The notes beneath the pieces were generated by a model. That model saw only the letters and a program-made list of their open reading frames with translations, searched no databases and was not told where the DNA came from. From Pseudomonas sp. ISL-84 (GTDB lineage Bacteria; Bacillota; Bacilli; Bacillales; Cytobacillaceae), in the NCBI GenBank assembly GCA_018613035.1, contig JAGGRA010000032.1, forward strand, positions 1 through 64,000: DNA of 64,000 nt, written 5' to 3'. Each line of letters starts with the position of its first letter. Positions within the stretch are counted from its first letter, which is position 1. A program made the position numbers and the translations under genes. This document shows positions 36,705-45,986 of the stretch, one piece after another.

Positions 36705-38303
36705 ATGAATGAGTCGTTTCAAAGATATGTAGTAAAAGTAAAAGAATATTGGGGCAGCAGAACAAAGAAGCAGAAAAATATATTTATCGGTTCCGCTATT
36801 TTCCTTATATTGCTGATTGCAGCCGCATCAATTCTGGCAACCAGGACAACCCTAGTTCCTTTATACAGCAATTTGACCCCATCTGAAACAGGCACAATCA
36901 AAGAGAGCCTTGATAGCAGAGGGATTCAATCAGAAATAACAGATGGCGGTACAACCATCAAAGTACCGGAAGAGGTAGTGGACACTCTAAAAGTTGAGCT
37001 TGCTGCCGAAGGAATTCCTAAATCAGGAAGCATTGATTATTCATTCTTCAGCCAAAATGCTGGAATCGGCATGACTGAAAATGAATTCAATGTTCTGAAA
37101 CTGGATGCCATGCAAACGGAGCTTGCCAACCTGATGAAAGGCATTGATGGTGTCAACGATGCAAAAGTAATGATTAACCTTCCTGAAAAAGGGATTTTCG
37201 TAAATGACCTTTCTGAAGAGGCATCTGCATCCATCGTCCTTAATACCAAAGCAGGTTATCAATTTGAAGAATCACAGATTCAGGCGCTATATCACCTGGT
37301 GGCGAAAAGTATACCAAATCTTCCCACTGATAATATCGTCATTACGAACCAGTTTTTTGAGTACTTTGATTTAAAAAATAATCAAAATTCTTCACCTGGC
37401 AGCACGTTTGCTGCCCAGCATGAAATAAAGAAGGAAATTGAAAGAGATGTTCAGCGCCAAGTCCAGAATATGCTGGGCACCCTGATGGGGCAAGACAAAG
37501 TGGTAGTCTCAGTGACTGCCGATATTGATTTTACCCAAGAAAATAGAGAAGAAAACCTCGTTTCGCCAGTTGATGAAGAAAATATGGAGGGCATAGCAAT
37601 CAGTGCCCAAAAAATTACTGAAACATTTACTGGCAATGGGGAAGCGGTTGGGGGTAATCCGCAAGGAGAAAGTCCGGCAGATTCACTCGGATCCGAATAT
37701 CTGGAAGGGAACACCTCCAACGGTGATTACGAACGAATAGAAGAAACGATCAACAATGAAGTGAATAAGATTAGAAAAGAAATTGTGGAAAGTCCATACA
37801 AAGTAAGGGATTTGGGAATCCAGGTAATGGTTGAGCCGCCGAATGCGGATGATCCAGCCTCACTTCCACAGGAAAGAATCAATGATATTACACAAATTCT
37901 TGGTACTATTGTCCGCACGACTATTAATAAAGACGCGGCTGAAGCTGAATTAACAGATGAGGTGATTGAAGACAAAATTGTCGTCTCAGTCCAGCCGTTT
38001 AATGGCAAGGTAGAATTCCCGAACGAAGCTGTTCCTGTACTGCCATGGTGGATTTATGCTGTAGGAGGAATGCTGCTGTTAATAATCGCCCTATTAATTT
38101 TCCTATTTGTTAAAGCCAGAAAGAACCAGCGGCAGGAAGAGGGAGAGATGGCGGCAAAGGTACAGGAAACATTCAATGTTCCTGATGTAAATGAAGAACA
38201 TGAAACAGAAAGTACAATGAGGCGAAAGCAGCTGGAAAAAATGGCAAAGGAAAAGCCTGAGGATTTTGCGAAATTGCTTCGCACATGGATTGCTGAAGAC
38301 TAA
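36705..38303 (+). CDS. fliF: Flagellar M-ring protein FliF
   Basis: 532 residues. Membrane segments at about 25-45 and 448-468 flank a large extracytoplasmic ring-building domain (VPLYSNLTPSETGTI, then GMTENEFNVLKLDAMQTEL), and the C-terminal cytoplasmic tail binds FliG. It forms the MS ring on which the motor is built. ATG 36705 lies 5 bases after GGGGGAT; an in-frame GTG at 36702 is adjacent. fliG follows after 13 bases. Confidence 0.97.
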   Translation: MNESFQRYVVKVKEYWGSRTKKQKNIFIGSAIFLILLIAAASILATRTTLVPLYSNLTPSETGTIKESLDSRGIQSEITDGGTTIKVPEEVVDTLKVELAAEGIPKSGSIDYSFFSQNAGIGMTENEFNVLKLDAMQTELANLMKGIDGVNDAKVMINLPEKGIFVNDLSEEASASIVLNTKAGYQFEESQIQALYHLVAKSIPNLPTDNIVITNQFFEYFDLKNNQNSSPGSTFAAQHEIKKEIERDVQRQVQNMLGTLMGQDKVVVSVTADIDFTQENREENLVSPVDEENMEGIAISAQKITETFTGNGEAVGGNPQGESPADSLGSEYLEGNTSNGDYERIEETINNEVNKIRKEIVESPYKVRDLGIQVMVEPPNADDPASLPQERINDITQILGTIVRTTINKDAAEAELTDEVIEDKIVVSVQPFNGKVEFPNEAVPVLPWWIYAVGGMLLLIIALLIFLFVKARKNQRQEEGEMAAKVQETFNVPDVNEEHETESTMRRKQLEKMAKEKPEDFAKLLRTWIAED

Positions 38304-38316
38304 GGAGGAATAAAAA

Positions 38317-39333
38317 TTGCCAAAAAGAGATCAGAAAGAGTTAACAGGTAAACAAAAGGCGGCTATTCTTCTTATTTCACTTGGTCCTGATGTAGCGTCC
38401 TCCGTTTATAAACATTTAAGTGAAGAAGAAATTGAAAAATTAACACTTGAAATTTCAGGCGTACGCAAAGTTGATTCTTTTGCCAAAGAAGAGATTCTTG
38501 AAGAATTTCACCAAATTGCGCTGGCTCAGGATTATATATCACAGGGCGGGATAGGATATGCGAAAACAGTACTTGAAAAAGCCCTGGGAACAGAGCAGGC
38601 TTCAGCCATCATCAATAGGCTTACGTCTTCTCTGCAGGTCAGGCCGTTTGATTTTGCCAGAAAAGCAGATCCAGCTCAAATATTAAATTTTATACAGAAT
38701 GAACATCCACAAACCATATCGTTAATTCTGTCTTACCTCGACCCGCCGCAGGCCGGGCAAATTTTATCAGAGCTGCCCCAGGAAATGCAGGCGGATATTG
38801 CCAGGAGGATTGCTGTAATGGATAGCACATCTCCTGAAATCATTAACGAGGTTGAACAAATTCTGGAACGAAAGCTTTCCTCAACTGTCACACAGGACTA
38901 TACGCAAACAGGGGGCATCGAATCTGTTGTCGATGTGCTTAATGGGGTTGACCGCGCTACAGAGAGAACTATTTTGGATGCATTGGAAATTCAGGATCCT
39001 GAACTAGCTGAGGAGATCAAGAAAAGAATGTTTGTGTTTGAAGACATTGTTACGCTAGATAATCGGGCTATACAGCGTGTGATTCGCGATTGTGAGAGTG
39101 AAGATCTTATGCTTTCACTGAAGGTCTCCAGTGATGAAGTGAAAGAAATTGTCTTTAAAAATATGTCCTCAAGAATGGTTGAGACCTTTAAGGATGAAAT
39201 GGAGTATATGGGTCCTGTAAGGCTAAGGGATGTTGAAGAGGCACAATCAAGAATTGTTGGTATTATCCGCAGATTGGAAGAATCAGGTGAAATCATCGTC
39301 GCCCGCGGCGGAGGAGATGATATTATTGTCTAG
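38317..39333 (+). CDS. fliG: Flagellar motor switch protein FliG
   Basis: 338 residues with the three FliG domains: N-terminal (LTGKQKAAILLISLGPDVAS), middle with EHPQTISLILSYLDPPQAG, and C-terminal torque domain with EEIKKRMFVFEDIVTLDNR and GPVRLRDVEEAQSRIV. It couples stator force to rotor rotation. It starts at TTG 38317 (AAGGAGG 9 bases upstream), unusual but fully consistent with the conserved N-terminus PKRDQKELTGKQK. The end overlaps fliH. Confidence 0.98.
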   Translation: MPKRDQKELTGKQKAAILLISLGPDVASSVYKHLSEEEIEKLTLEISGVRKVDSFAKEEILEEFHQIALAQDYISQGGIGYAKTVLEKALGTEQASAIINRLTSSLQVRPFDFARKADPAQILNFIQNEHPQTISLILSYLDPPQAGQILSELPQEMQADIARRIAVMDSTSPEIINEVEQILERKLSSTVTQDYTQTGGIESVVDVLNGVDRATERTILDALEIQDPELAEEIKKRMFVFEDIVTLDNRAIQRVIRDCESEDLMLSLKVSSDEVKEIVFKNMSSRMVETFKDEMEYMGPVRLRDVEEAQSRIVGIIRRLEESGEIIVARGGGDDIIV

Positions 39334-40102
39334 GTTAATAAAATCACTCTCCCCCAAGCCAGTCCAAGGGGAAAAGAAAGTTATCTCAATAAAAATACTG
39401 GATAATCATCAAAAAACACCAGATCAAGCTCAAGAGCAAAATTTTAGAAGAACAGATGAGCAAATCGAAGCAATGCTGCAAGCGGCACGCCAGGAAGCAG
39501 CAGACATAGTTGAGGCTGCCAGAGCAGAAGCCGAAAAAATCAACCACCATATCAATCAGCAAAGGGAAGAGCTTGAACATGAAAAACAAGCTGTCTTCGA
39601 GGAAGCCCGCCAACAGGGCTTTGCTGCTGGGGTTGATGAAGGAAGGCAAAGCGGATTTGAAGATTATAGGAGCCTGATTCAATCAGCTAAAGAGGTTGTT
39701 CATTCAGCAAAACAAGACTATCATCTCCATGTTGCATCGTCAGAACGGACGATATTGAATTTAGGTATGAAAGCTGCAGGAAGAATACTTGGTCAAGTTC
39801 TTGATCAAAATAGCGACCAATTTCTTTCCATTGTGAAAAAGGCGCTAAAAGAAGCAAGGGAATACAGCGAAATTCAGCTCCATGTAAATCCAGTCCATTA
39901 CGAGCTGCTGCTGTCACACAAGGAAGAGCTGATTATGGTCTTTCCAAAAGAAACGGATTTATACATTTATCCAGATGAGGAACTCAGCCATACAAGCTGC
40001 ATAATAGAATCTGCGAACGGAAGGATTGAAGCCAGCATAGATAGCCAGCTGGAGGAAATTAAAAGAAGGCTTTTCGAACTTCTGGAGAGTGAGGAGCAAT
40101 GA
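39326..40102 (+). CDS. fliH: Flagellar assembly protein FliH
   Basis: About 258 residues, the inhibitor/regulator of the FliI export ATPase. The N-terminal half is a charged coiled coil (residues about 35-95, Ala/Glu/Gln-rich) and the C-terminal half the FliH/HrpE globular domain. Start choice is uncertain: TTG 39326 with GGAGGAG 9 bases upstream is preferred; ATG 39317 directly abuts that site. Both lie inside the fliG end, and the end overlaps fliI by four bases. Confidence 0.92.
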   Translation: MSRLIKSLSPKPVQGEKKVISIKILDNHQKTPDQAQEQNFRRTDEQIEAMLQAARQEAADIVEAARAEAEKINHHINQQREELEHEKQAVFEEARQQGFAAGVDEGRQSGFEDYRSLIQSAKEVVHSAKQDYHLHVASSERTILNLGMKAAGRILGQVLDQNSDQFLSIVKKALKEAREYSEIQLHVNPVHYELLLSHKEELIMVFPKETDLYIYPDEELSHTSCIIESANGRIEASIDSQLEEIKRRLFELLESEEQ

Positions 40103-41415
40103 AGCTGGATGAACTGCTCGATCAGATTGATAAAATTGATAGTTATAAGCGATTTGGGAGAGTAAAGAGAGTAGTAGGGTTAATGATTGAATCCCAAGGG
40201 CCCGAAAGCTCAGTTGGAGATGTTTGCTGTATCCATATTGGAAAGGACCGCACAAGAAAAATCCTAGCAGAGGTTGTCGGCTTTAAACATGAAAGTGTGA
40301 TTCTCATGCCTTATACCGATGTTCAGGACATCTCTCCCGGCTGTCTGGTAGAAGCATCATCCAAGCCTCTTGAGGTTAAAGTCGGACCGGCTTTAATTGG
40401 TCAGGTTATTGATTCTCTGGGGCAGCCTCTCGATGGCTCCCAGCTACCAAAAGGCCTAACGTCTGTACTAACCGAGCAATCTCCGCCAAACCCGTTAAAA
40501 AGGCCTCCGATCTCAGAGCCTATTGAAGTTGGTGTGCGGATGATTGATAGTATGCTGACTGTAGGAAATGGCCAAAGAGTTGGGATTTTTGCAGGAAGCG
40601 GAGTAGGGAAAAGTACACTTCTCGGTATGATTGCCCGAAATACCAATGCTGATTTAAATGTTATAGCTCTAATTGGCGAACGGGGCAGAGAGGTCCGTGA
40701 ATTTATCGAGAGGGATTTGGGGCCTGAAGGCTTGAGAAGATCGATCGTTGTGGTGGCTACCTCTGACCAGCCAGCACTCATGAGGATTAAGGGCGCCTAT
40801 ACAGCAACCGCCATTGCTGAGTATTTCAGGGATAAAGGCTTAAATGTCATGCTCATGATGGATTCAGTTACACGGGTGGCGATGGCACAGAGGGAGATTG
40901 GGCTTGCAGTCGGTGAACCGCCGACCACAAAGGGCTATACACCTTCCGTATTTGCTGTTCTCCCTAAGCTTCTGGAGAGAACGGGCACTAATGAATATGG
41001 TTCCATTACTGCATTTTATACTGTATTGGTTGACGGGGATGATATGAATGAGCCAATTGCAGATACAGTCAGGGGAATTCTCGATGGGCATTATGTTCTG
41101 GATCGGGCGCTTGCCAATAAAGGCCAGTACCCAGCCATAAATGTACTTAAAAGTGTAAGCAGGGTAATGAATCATATTGCAGATTCTGATCATATCAAAT
41201 CAGCTGAAAAAGTCAGAGAATTGCTGAGCACCTATATAAATGCTGAGGATTTAATTAATATTGGCGCCTATAAGCGCGGGTCTTCCTTAGAAATCGATGA
41301 AGCAATCCGGTTATATCCTTCCATTATCTCTTTCTTAAAACAAGAAACACATGAAAAAATTTCTATCTTGGAAAGCGTCGGCCAACTGAAAGGAATAGCT
41401 GGAAAAGGAGTATAA
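40099..41415 (+). CDS. fliI: Flagellar protein export ATPase FliI
   Basis: 438 residues, homologous to F1-ATPase beta. Walker A AGSGVGKST (residues about 165-173), followed by IALIGERGREVREFIE and the Walker B MLMMDSVTRVA. It energises unfolding and entry of flagellar substrates. The N-terminal domain that contacts FliH is normal. ATG 40099 overlaps the fliH stop. Confidence 0.98.
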   Translation: MKLDELLDQIDKIDSYKRFGRVKRVVGLMIESQGPESSVGDVCCIHIGKDRTRKILAEVVGFKHESVILMPYTDVQDISPGCLVEASSKPLEVKVGPALIGQVIDSLGQPLDGSQLPKGLTSVLTEQSPPNPLKRPPISEPIEVGVRMIDSMLTVGNGQRVGIFAGSGVGKSTLLGMIARNTNADLNVIALIGERGREVREFIERDLGPEGLRRSIVVVATSDQPALMRIKGAYTATAIAEYFRDKGLNVMLMMDSVTRVAMAQREIGLAVGEPPTTKGYTPSVFAVLPKLLERTGTNEYGSITAFYTVLVDGDDMNEPIADTVRGILDGHYVLDRALANKGQYPAINVLKSVSRVMNHIADSDHIKSAEKVRELLSTYINAEDLINIGAYKRGSSLEIDEAIRLYPSIISFLKQETHEKISILESVGQLKGIAGKGV

Positions 41416-41418
41416 CAG

Positions 41419-41862
41419 ATGCAGTATCAATTTAAATTCAATAAAATTCTTCATATTAAAGAAAGAGAAAAAGATCAGGCATTTGATGTATACAGGCAGG
41501 CAGTAAAGCGTTTTGAAGAAGCAGCAGGGAAATTATATGAGCTCCTTAAAAAGAAGGAAGATCTGGAAGCCTATCAGCAATCAAGGCTTTCGATAGGACT
41601 GCCAGTACAGGAAATCAGGCACCATCAGCATTTTGTAAATAGCCTGGAAAAAACAATTGATCACTATCAAAAAATGGTAGCCAATGCACGGAGCCAGATG
41701 AATTTTCAGCAAGAAAAACTAATGGAAAAGAATATTGAAGTAAAAAAATATGAAAAAATGAAAGAAAAAGATTTAGCCAGCTTCGTGGAAAACTTAAAAC
41801 AAACAGAAGGCAGGCAAATGGATGATATCTCGATTCAGCTTTTTATGAACCGGGGAAATTAG
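41419..41862 (+). CDS. fliJ: Flagellar export protein FliJ
   Basis: 147 residues, almost wholly helical and charged, as for FliJ, an antiparallel coiled coil that fits the FliI hexamer like a gamma subunit. The FliJ hallmark FKFNKILHIKEREKDQA is at the N-terminus. GGAG precedes ATG 41419 and the position after fliI supports the call. Confidence 0.95.
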   Translation: MQYQFKFNKILHIKEREKDQAFDVYRQAVKRFEEAAGKLYELLKKKEDLEAYQQSRLSIGLPVQEIRHHQHFVNSLEKTIDHYQKMVANARSQMNFQQEKLMEKNIEVKKYEKMKEKDLASFVENLKQTEGRQMDDISIQLFMNRGN

Positions 41863-41870
41863 GTGGTTAA

Positions 41871-42479
41871 ATGGATAGAATGCCAGAAGAACAAGCATCT
41901 CAAAAAGCAAGTAAATTTCAATGGTTTTTATTCGCTTTCTTCATTCCGATTCTATTTGCTGTAACTGTAGCGCTCTTGGTTTTTACGTTATCAGGCAATA
42001 ACGTCTTTGAAACGGCTAAGGAGTATGGCCAAAAGGTACCCTTACTTTCTTCTATTTTTAATGGAGAAAGCTCCAATTCAGAGGTTATGGAATCACAGCT
42101 TATTGAACTGGAAGCAGAAATCAAGGATCGTGAAGCAAGGATAACACAGCTGGAAAGCCAGCTTGACAGCAAAGAATTGGAAATTGAGAGAGCGGGGCTG
42201 GAAAAACAGCGCCTGGAACAGGAAATCGAAGAACTGACAGCTATCAAGGAAGAAAATAAACGGGCATTTAAAGATATAGTGAAAACCTATGAATCAATCT
42301 CTGCCAAAAAAGCAGCACCTATCCTGACAGAAATGAAGGATGAAGAAGCTGTAAAGATCTTATCAAATGTAAAGGCTGATACACTGGCTGCGATTATGGA
42401 GAAAATGGATCCTGAAGATGCAGCGCACTATACGGCACTGCTCACTGCAGCTAAAGAGAGTAACGTTCAAAATAATTGA
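41871..42479 (+). CDS. ylxF: YlxF, MotE/MgtE-N-like flagellar operon protein
   Basis: 202 residues. A single membrane segment near residues 20-40 is followed by a coiled coil (about 70-125) and a C-terminal MgtE-N-like helical domain (KKAAPILTEMKDEEAVKIL, then ADTLAAIMEKMDPEDA). The same layout is seen in MotE, a chaperone of the stator in other bacteria. In B. subtilis ylxF has this same position between fliJ and fliK. Its function is not well defined. A repeat element follows before fliK. Confidence 0.88.
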   Translation: MDRMPEEQASQKASKFQWFLFAFFIPILFAVTVALLVFTLSGNNVFETAKEYGQKVPLLSSIFNGESSNSEVMESQLIELEAEIKDREARITQLESQLDSKELEIERAGLEKQRLEQEIEELTAIKEENKRAFKDIVKTYESISAKKAAPILTEMKDEEAVKILSNVKADTLAAIMEKMDPEDAAHYTALLTAAKESNVQNN

Positions 42480-42480
42480 T

Positions 42481-42752
42481 AAACGCTGTTTTCGCAAAGT
42501 TCGAACCAATTTTAATCACTGAGTTGATTGGAGCGGAAGGCGCTAATCCCGCGAAAATGCTGCCGCATTTTCTTACAACGAGGTGTCCGTTCGGAGAAGC
42601 TTATTCAACGTCCTACGGGAGTAGCGTTCCAAGGGAGACCCCGCAGACTCGGGAGCGTCGAGGAGGCTCCCGGTAGCTCCGTGGTTCGCTGAGTGCCTCG
42701 TGCTGAAATCAACGGGCAGAGTTCTTAAGTAAAAACAACAATCTATACGAAA
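42481..42752 (+). repeat. Dispersed repeat family 1 inside the fla/che operon
   Basis: The core begins ACTGAGTTGATTGGAGCGGA (about 42518) and ends GAAATCAACGGGCAGA (about 42721), with TCCTACGGGA, GAGACCCCGCAG, GAGGAGGCTCC inside. The left flank GCTGTTTTCGCAAAGTT (42485-42501) is inverted against the right end of the 96-185 copy. Internal hairpins such as GCGAAAATGCTGCCGCATTT and GGGAGC/GCTCCC are clear. It fills the 307 bases between ylxF and fliK; an overlapping open frame is not a gene. Confidence 0.8.
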
Positions 42753-42786
42753 AGAGCAATTAAGAGGGGTGAAAGGGGGTGGAAAA

Positions 42787-44046
42787 GTGGAAATTGGCGG
42801 GTTAGGCATTATACATTCACAATTCTCTTCGGGAAATAAAGCTTCCTTTTCAGGAGAAAAGGCCAGCGGTTTTGCCAGTTTGTTTTCAACTTTGATAAGC
42901 GGCGGGGAAAGCATGGCTGCAAATTTGGCCGAAGAGGAAAGGTTGAGTGAGGAATTAGAAGAATTAAGTCAGTTTCTGGGGCTTATCGATTTATCCGAAT
43001 TGAAAAATGGGCAGGAACTCATTGAACAAGCTGCACTGCAAACAGGTACAAATAATGTGAGTATAATAGCCGAACAATTAAACCTATCAATGGAAGAACT
43101 GCTTAGGGGGCTGGAAGGGTTTGCAGAGAACCTTAGCCCAAACATCAGATTAGAGAATGTATACGATGAAGCAATTGAGAGTAATTCTGCAGAGGTAAAG
43201 ATTGATGCCCTGATTGCAAACATCTCATTGCTGGATGTACAGGAATTCAGCCTGATAAAAGGGAAGGAAGTTGGACAAATATTAAAAGCTTTAAAGCTTT
43301 TTGACATGCTCACAGCATATCAGGATTCTATCGGAAGCTCGAATAATTTAAAGGTTTTTTTGAAAGATGTCCAGGCAAAGCTTGAGGGACTATTAAAGAA
43401 TAGGAAGGGTTCATTTGATAAAGCTGAAACGTTACAAAAAATTTTCACCCCGTTTATAGACGAAATAAGCCAGCATAAGCAAAAGAACTCTGCAGGACTT
43501 GAAAATACTGGAGATTCTTTTTCAAAAATACTGTCAAGATTTGATGGCGGGTTACAAGGACATATCCAAATCCAGCAATTTTCAAAGCCTGAACAACTTC
43601 TGATGATGCACCAGCAGGGAAAGGCTGTTACCGCAGACCAATTGATTCAGCAATTTGAAAGCATTTTATCGAAAAGTAGTTTCCTGAAAACGGGAGGCGC
43701 GCAAAAGCTTTTTATAAAGCTGAATCCAGCCCATCTTGGAGCCCTTCGTATTGAGCTAATCCAAAAGGATTCGACGATGATCGCGAGAATACTAACATCG
43801 ACTGCATCTGCAAAGGAGATTTTGGATTCGCAATTAAATGGGCTTAAACAGGCTTTCAGTTTGCAAAACTTACAGGTAGAAAAAATTGAAATTTCACAGC
43901 AAATGACCCAGCAGGAGCGTGCATTTAATAAAGATCCACAGCATCAGGGACAGGGACAGCAGCAAAATCAAGAAAATAAAAACCCGCAGACTGAAAGCAA
44001 ATTTAATAACTCGTTTGAAGAAGCACTTCTCAATACTGAAGTATAG
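42787..44046 (+). CDS. fliK: Flagellar hook-length control protein FliK
   Basis: About 419 residues. The N-terminal part is low-conservation ruler sequence. The C-terminal Flg_hook domain has KLFIKLNPAHLGALRIELIQ (residues about 303-322) and KEILDSQLNGLKQAF, then a Gln/Asn-rich end. GTG 42787 is chosen with AAGGGGGTGG 4 bases upstream; GTG 42769 would lack a spaced ribosome site. FliK measures hook length and switches FlhB specificity. The preceding repeat separates it from ylxF. Confidence 0.93.
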   Translation: MEIGGLGIIHSQFSSGNKASFSGEKASGFASLFSTLISGGESMAANLAEEERLSEELEELSQFLGLIDLSELKNGQELIEQAALQTGTNNVSIIAEQLNLSMEELLRGLEGFAENLSPNIRLENVYDEAIESNSAEVKIDALIANISLLDVQEFSLIKGKEVGQILKALKLFDMLTAYQDSIGSSNNLKVFLKDVQAKLEGLLKNRKGSFDKAETLQKIFTPFIDEISQHKQKNSAGLENTGDSFSKILSRFDGGLQGHIQIQQFSKPEQLLMMHQQGKAVTADQLIQQFESILSKSSFLKTGGAQKLFIKLNPAHLGALRIELIQKDSTMIARILTSTASAKEILDSQLNGLKQAFSLQNLQVEKIEISQQMTQQERAFNKDPQHQGQGQQQNQENKNPQTESKFNNSFEEALLNTEV

Positions 44047-44058
44047 GTGTGATAGGAA

Positions 44059-44514
44059 ATGGCAAATACAATTGATTCATCTTTAATGCTATCAAACTAT
44101 CAAAGCCAAAGTCGCAAGACAGGCTCGGATATTTTAGGCAAAGATGATTTTCTTAAGATACTAATGACACAGCTGCAAAATCAGGATCCGATGAATCCTA
44201 TGCAGGATAAGGATTTTATTGCCCAAATGGCAACCTTTTCATCCCTGGAGCAAATGACTAATATGAATAAGACAATGGAAAAACTTGTGATGTTCCAGGA
44301 GCAAAATCAGCTGATGTCTTACAATCAATTTTTGGGCAAGAATGTAACCTGGCATAAACTGACTGAAACAAGTGATTCAAATCAGACTCCAAGCATTGAA
44401 GAAGGGAACGGAAGAATAGTTTCCATCCAGTTTAAAGATAATAGAGCAGTTTTTATACTGGAAGACGGAACAAAGCTGGAACCTGCAAATATTTCTCAGG
44501 TGAATGACTCGTAA
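44059..44514 (+). CDS. flgD: Flagellar hook capping protein FlgD
   Basis: 151 residues, a compact Gram-positive FlgD. The N-terminal scaffold motif [20 protein letters not shown], then [20 protein letters not shown], is unmistakable, followed by a small beta domain. FlgD caps the growing hook. GATAGGAA precedes ATG 44059. Confidence 0.96.
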   Translation: MANTIDSSLMLSNYQSQSRKTGSDILGKDDFLKILMTQLQNQDPMNPMQDKDFIAQMATFSSLEQMTNMNKTMEKLVMFQEQNQLMSYNQFLGKNVTWHKLTETSDSNQTPSIEEGNGRIVSIQFKDNRAVFILEDGTKLEPANISQVNDS

Positions 44515-44619
44515 AAAGATTAACCGGGATAAGGGGATATTTTCAAGCGGGGTGCTGAAGTAATAGTATTGGATCCTCACGGATAAACTTAATTCAATTA
44601 AACACAAGGAAGCGGTTGG

Positions 44620-45009
44620 ATGGATAAATTTATGTTTCGTCCGATCCATACACAGCCAGTAATCACACAAAAGACAAATGGCGTCCATTCAGGAAAACAA
44701 ACACAAAATCGTTTTTCAGTGCATTTGCAAACAGCCCTGGAGACTGACAGCAAGCTAATAGTCAGCAAACATGCCAGACAGAGGCTCCATCAAAGAGGAA
44801 TACACATAACTAATGAACGGTGGCATCAAATCGAAACAAAGCTGCAGGAAGCCAAAAAGATGGGCGTAAAGGAATCACTTGTACTGCTAAAGGATGCGGC
44901 ACTTATTGTCAGTGTAAAAAATAATACCGTGATTACGGCGATGGATCGTGAAGAAGCCGGGACGCAAATTTTCACAAATATCAATGGAACCATTATTTTG
45001 GACCAATAA
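44620..45009 (+). CDS. TIGR02530-type flagellar operon protein
   Basis: 129 residues, matching by position and motif the small uncharacterised family found between flgD and flgE in many bacilli and clostridia (TIGR02530). The core is SKHARQRLHQRGIHIT and the C-terminal IVSVKNNTVITAMDREE with a final FTNINGTIIL. The role is unknown, and the fixed place in the hook cluster suggests hook assembly. ATG 44620 has AAGGAAG about 9 bases upstream. Confidence 0.8.
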   Translation: MDKFMFRPIHTQPVITQKTNGVHSGKQTQNRFSVHLQTALETDSKLIVSKHARQRLHQRGIHITNERWHQIETKLQEAKKMGVKESLVLLKDAALIVSVKNNTVITAMDREEAGTQIFTNINGTIILDQ

Positions 45010-45085
45010 ATTTAAGGCTGGACCTTCACAGGAAGCCTAAGCTGCAGACTGACAGAAGCAGCAAAACGAGGGGAGCAACCAACTA

Positions 45086-45934
45086 ATGCTACGTTCAATG
45101 TATTCAGGAATAAGCGGAATGAAAAACTTTCAAACAAAGCTTGATGTGATAGGCAATAATATTGCGAATGTGAATACTTTTGGGTATAAGAAAGGCCGAG
45201 TGACTTTTCAGGATATGGTGAGTCAGAGCATCTCTGGTGCAAGTGCCCCGACAACTGTAGCACCTCTTAAGGGTGGAGTAAACCCTAAGCAGGTCGGTCT
45301 TGGATCACAGTTATCGACAATTGATACGATCCACACACAAGGCAGTTTACAGACAACAGGAAGATCATTGGACCTTGCCATTTCAGGAGATGGATTTTTT
45401 GAAGTTGCAAATGGCAGTGGTGGATTAATAGTAGGAAGCACCTATACTCGTTCCGGAAACTTTTATCTTGATTCCGGTGGAGACATAGTAAACGCAGAAG
45501 GTAAGTATTTAGTAGGTGTGAAAACCATTGTGAATGGAGTAGTTACGGAAACGGAAGCACCGATTAATATTCCTACTGATTCAAAAAGCTTCAGCATTGG
45601 AAGTGACGGTACCATTTCATATGTTGATAAGGACGGAGAATTGCAGACTGCTGGACAAATAGCTATTACAAAGTTTTCAAATACCGGTGGTCTAGAAAAA
45701 GTAGGCAGCAATAATTACCAAGAAACAACAAATTCAGGCGAACCATTAAAAGGGATAGCAGAAGGTGATACGGGTGCAGGCTCTATCGTTGCCGGAGCCC
45801 TTGAAATGTCCAACGTGGACCTATCCGAAGAGTTCACTGAAATGATCACAGCCCAGCGCGGTTTCCAGGCTAACACAAGAATCATAACAACATCAGATGA
45901 AATCCTGCAGGAGCTTGTTAATTTAAAACGATAA
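45086..45934 (+). CDS. flgE: Flagellar hook protein FlgE (FlgG-type)
   Basis: 282 residues. The N-terminal rod/hook motif LDVIGNNIANVNTFGYKKGR (about 19-38) and C-terminal QRGFQANTRIITTSDEILQE are diagnostic. In B. subtilis this gene, once named flgG, encodes the hook. The length fits a short hook protein. GAGGGGAGC lies about 10 bases before ATG 45086. Confidence 0.93.
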   Translation: MLRSMYSGISGMKNFQTKLDVIGNNIANVNTFGYKKGRVTFQDMVSQSISGASAPTTVAPLKGGVNPKQVGLGSQLSTIDTIHTQGSLQTTGRSLDLAISGDGFFEVANGSGGLIVGSTYTRSGNFYLDSGGDIVNAEGKYLVGVKTIVNGVVTETEAPINIPTDSKSFSIGSDGTISYVDKDGELQTAGQIAITKFSNTGGLEKVGSNNYQETTNSGEPLKGIAEGDTGAGSIVAGALEMSNVDLSEEFTEMITAQRGFQANTRIITTSDEILQELVNLKR

Positions 45935-45937
45935 GTT

Positions 45938-45986
45938 AAGGGAGGGACAGGGCTGAGAATAAAAATTTTTAGCCCTGATAAAGACA
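45938..45986 (+). promoter_or_regulatory. Shine-Dalgarno and hairpin leading into swrD
   Basis: AAGGGAGGG (45938-45946) is the only good ribosome site, but lies 40 bases from the TTG start of swrD. Between them CAGGGCT (45948-45954) pairs perfectly with AGCCCTG (45971-45977). Folding that 30-base hairpin would leave about 10 bases between the site and the TTG, close to normal spacing. Confidence 0.5.

Noticed and set aside
42476-42676. 66-codon + strand open frame between ylxF and fliK
   Set aside because: It runs through the family-1 repeat; composition and repeats explain it.
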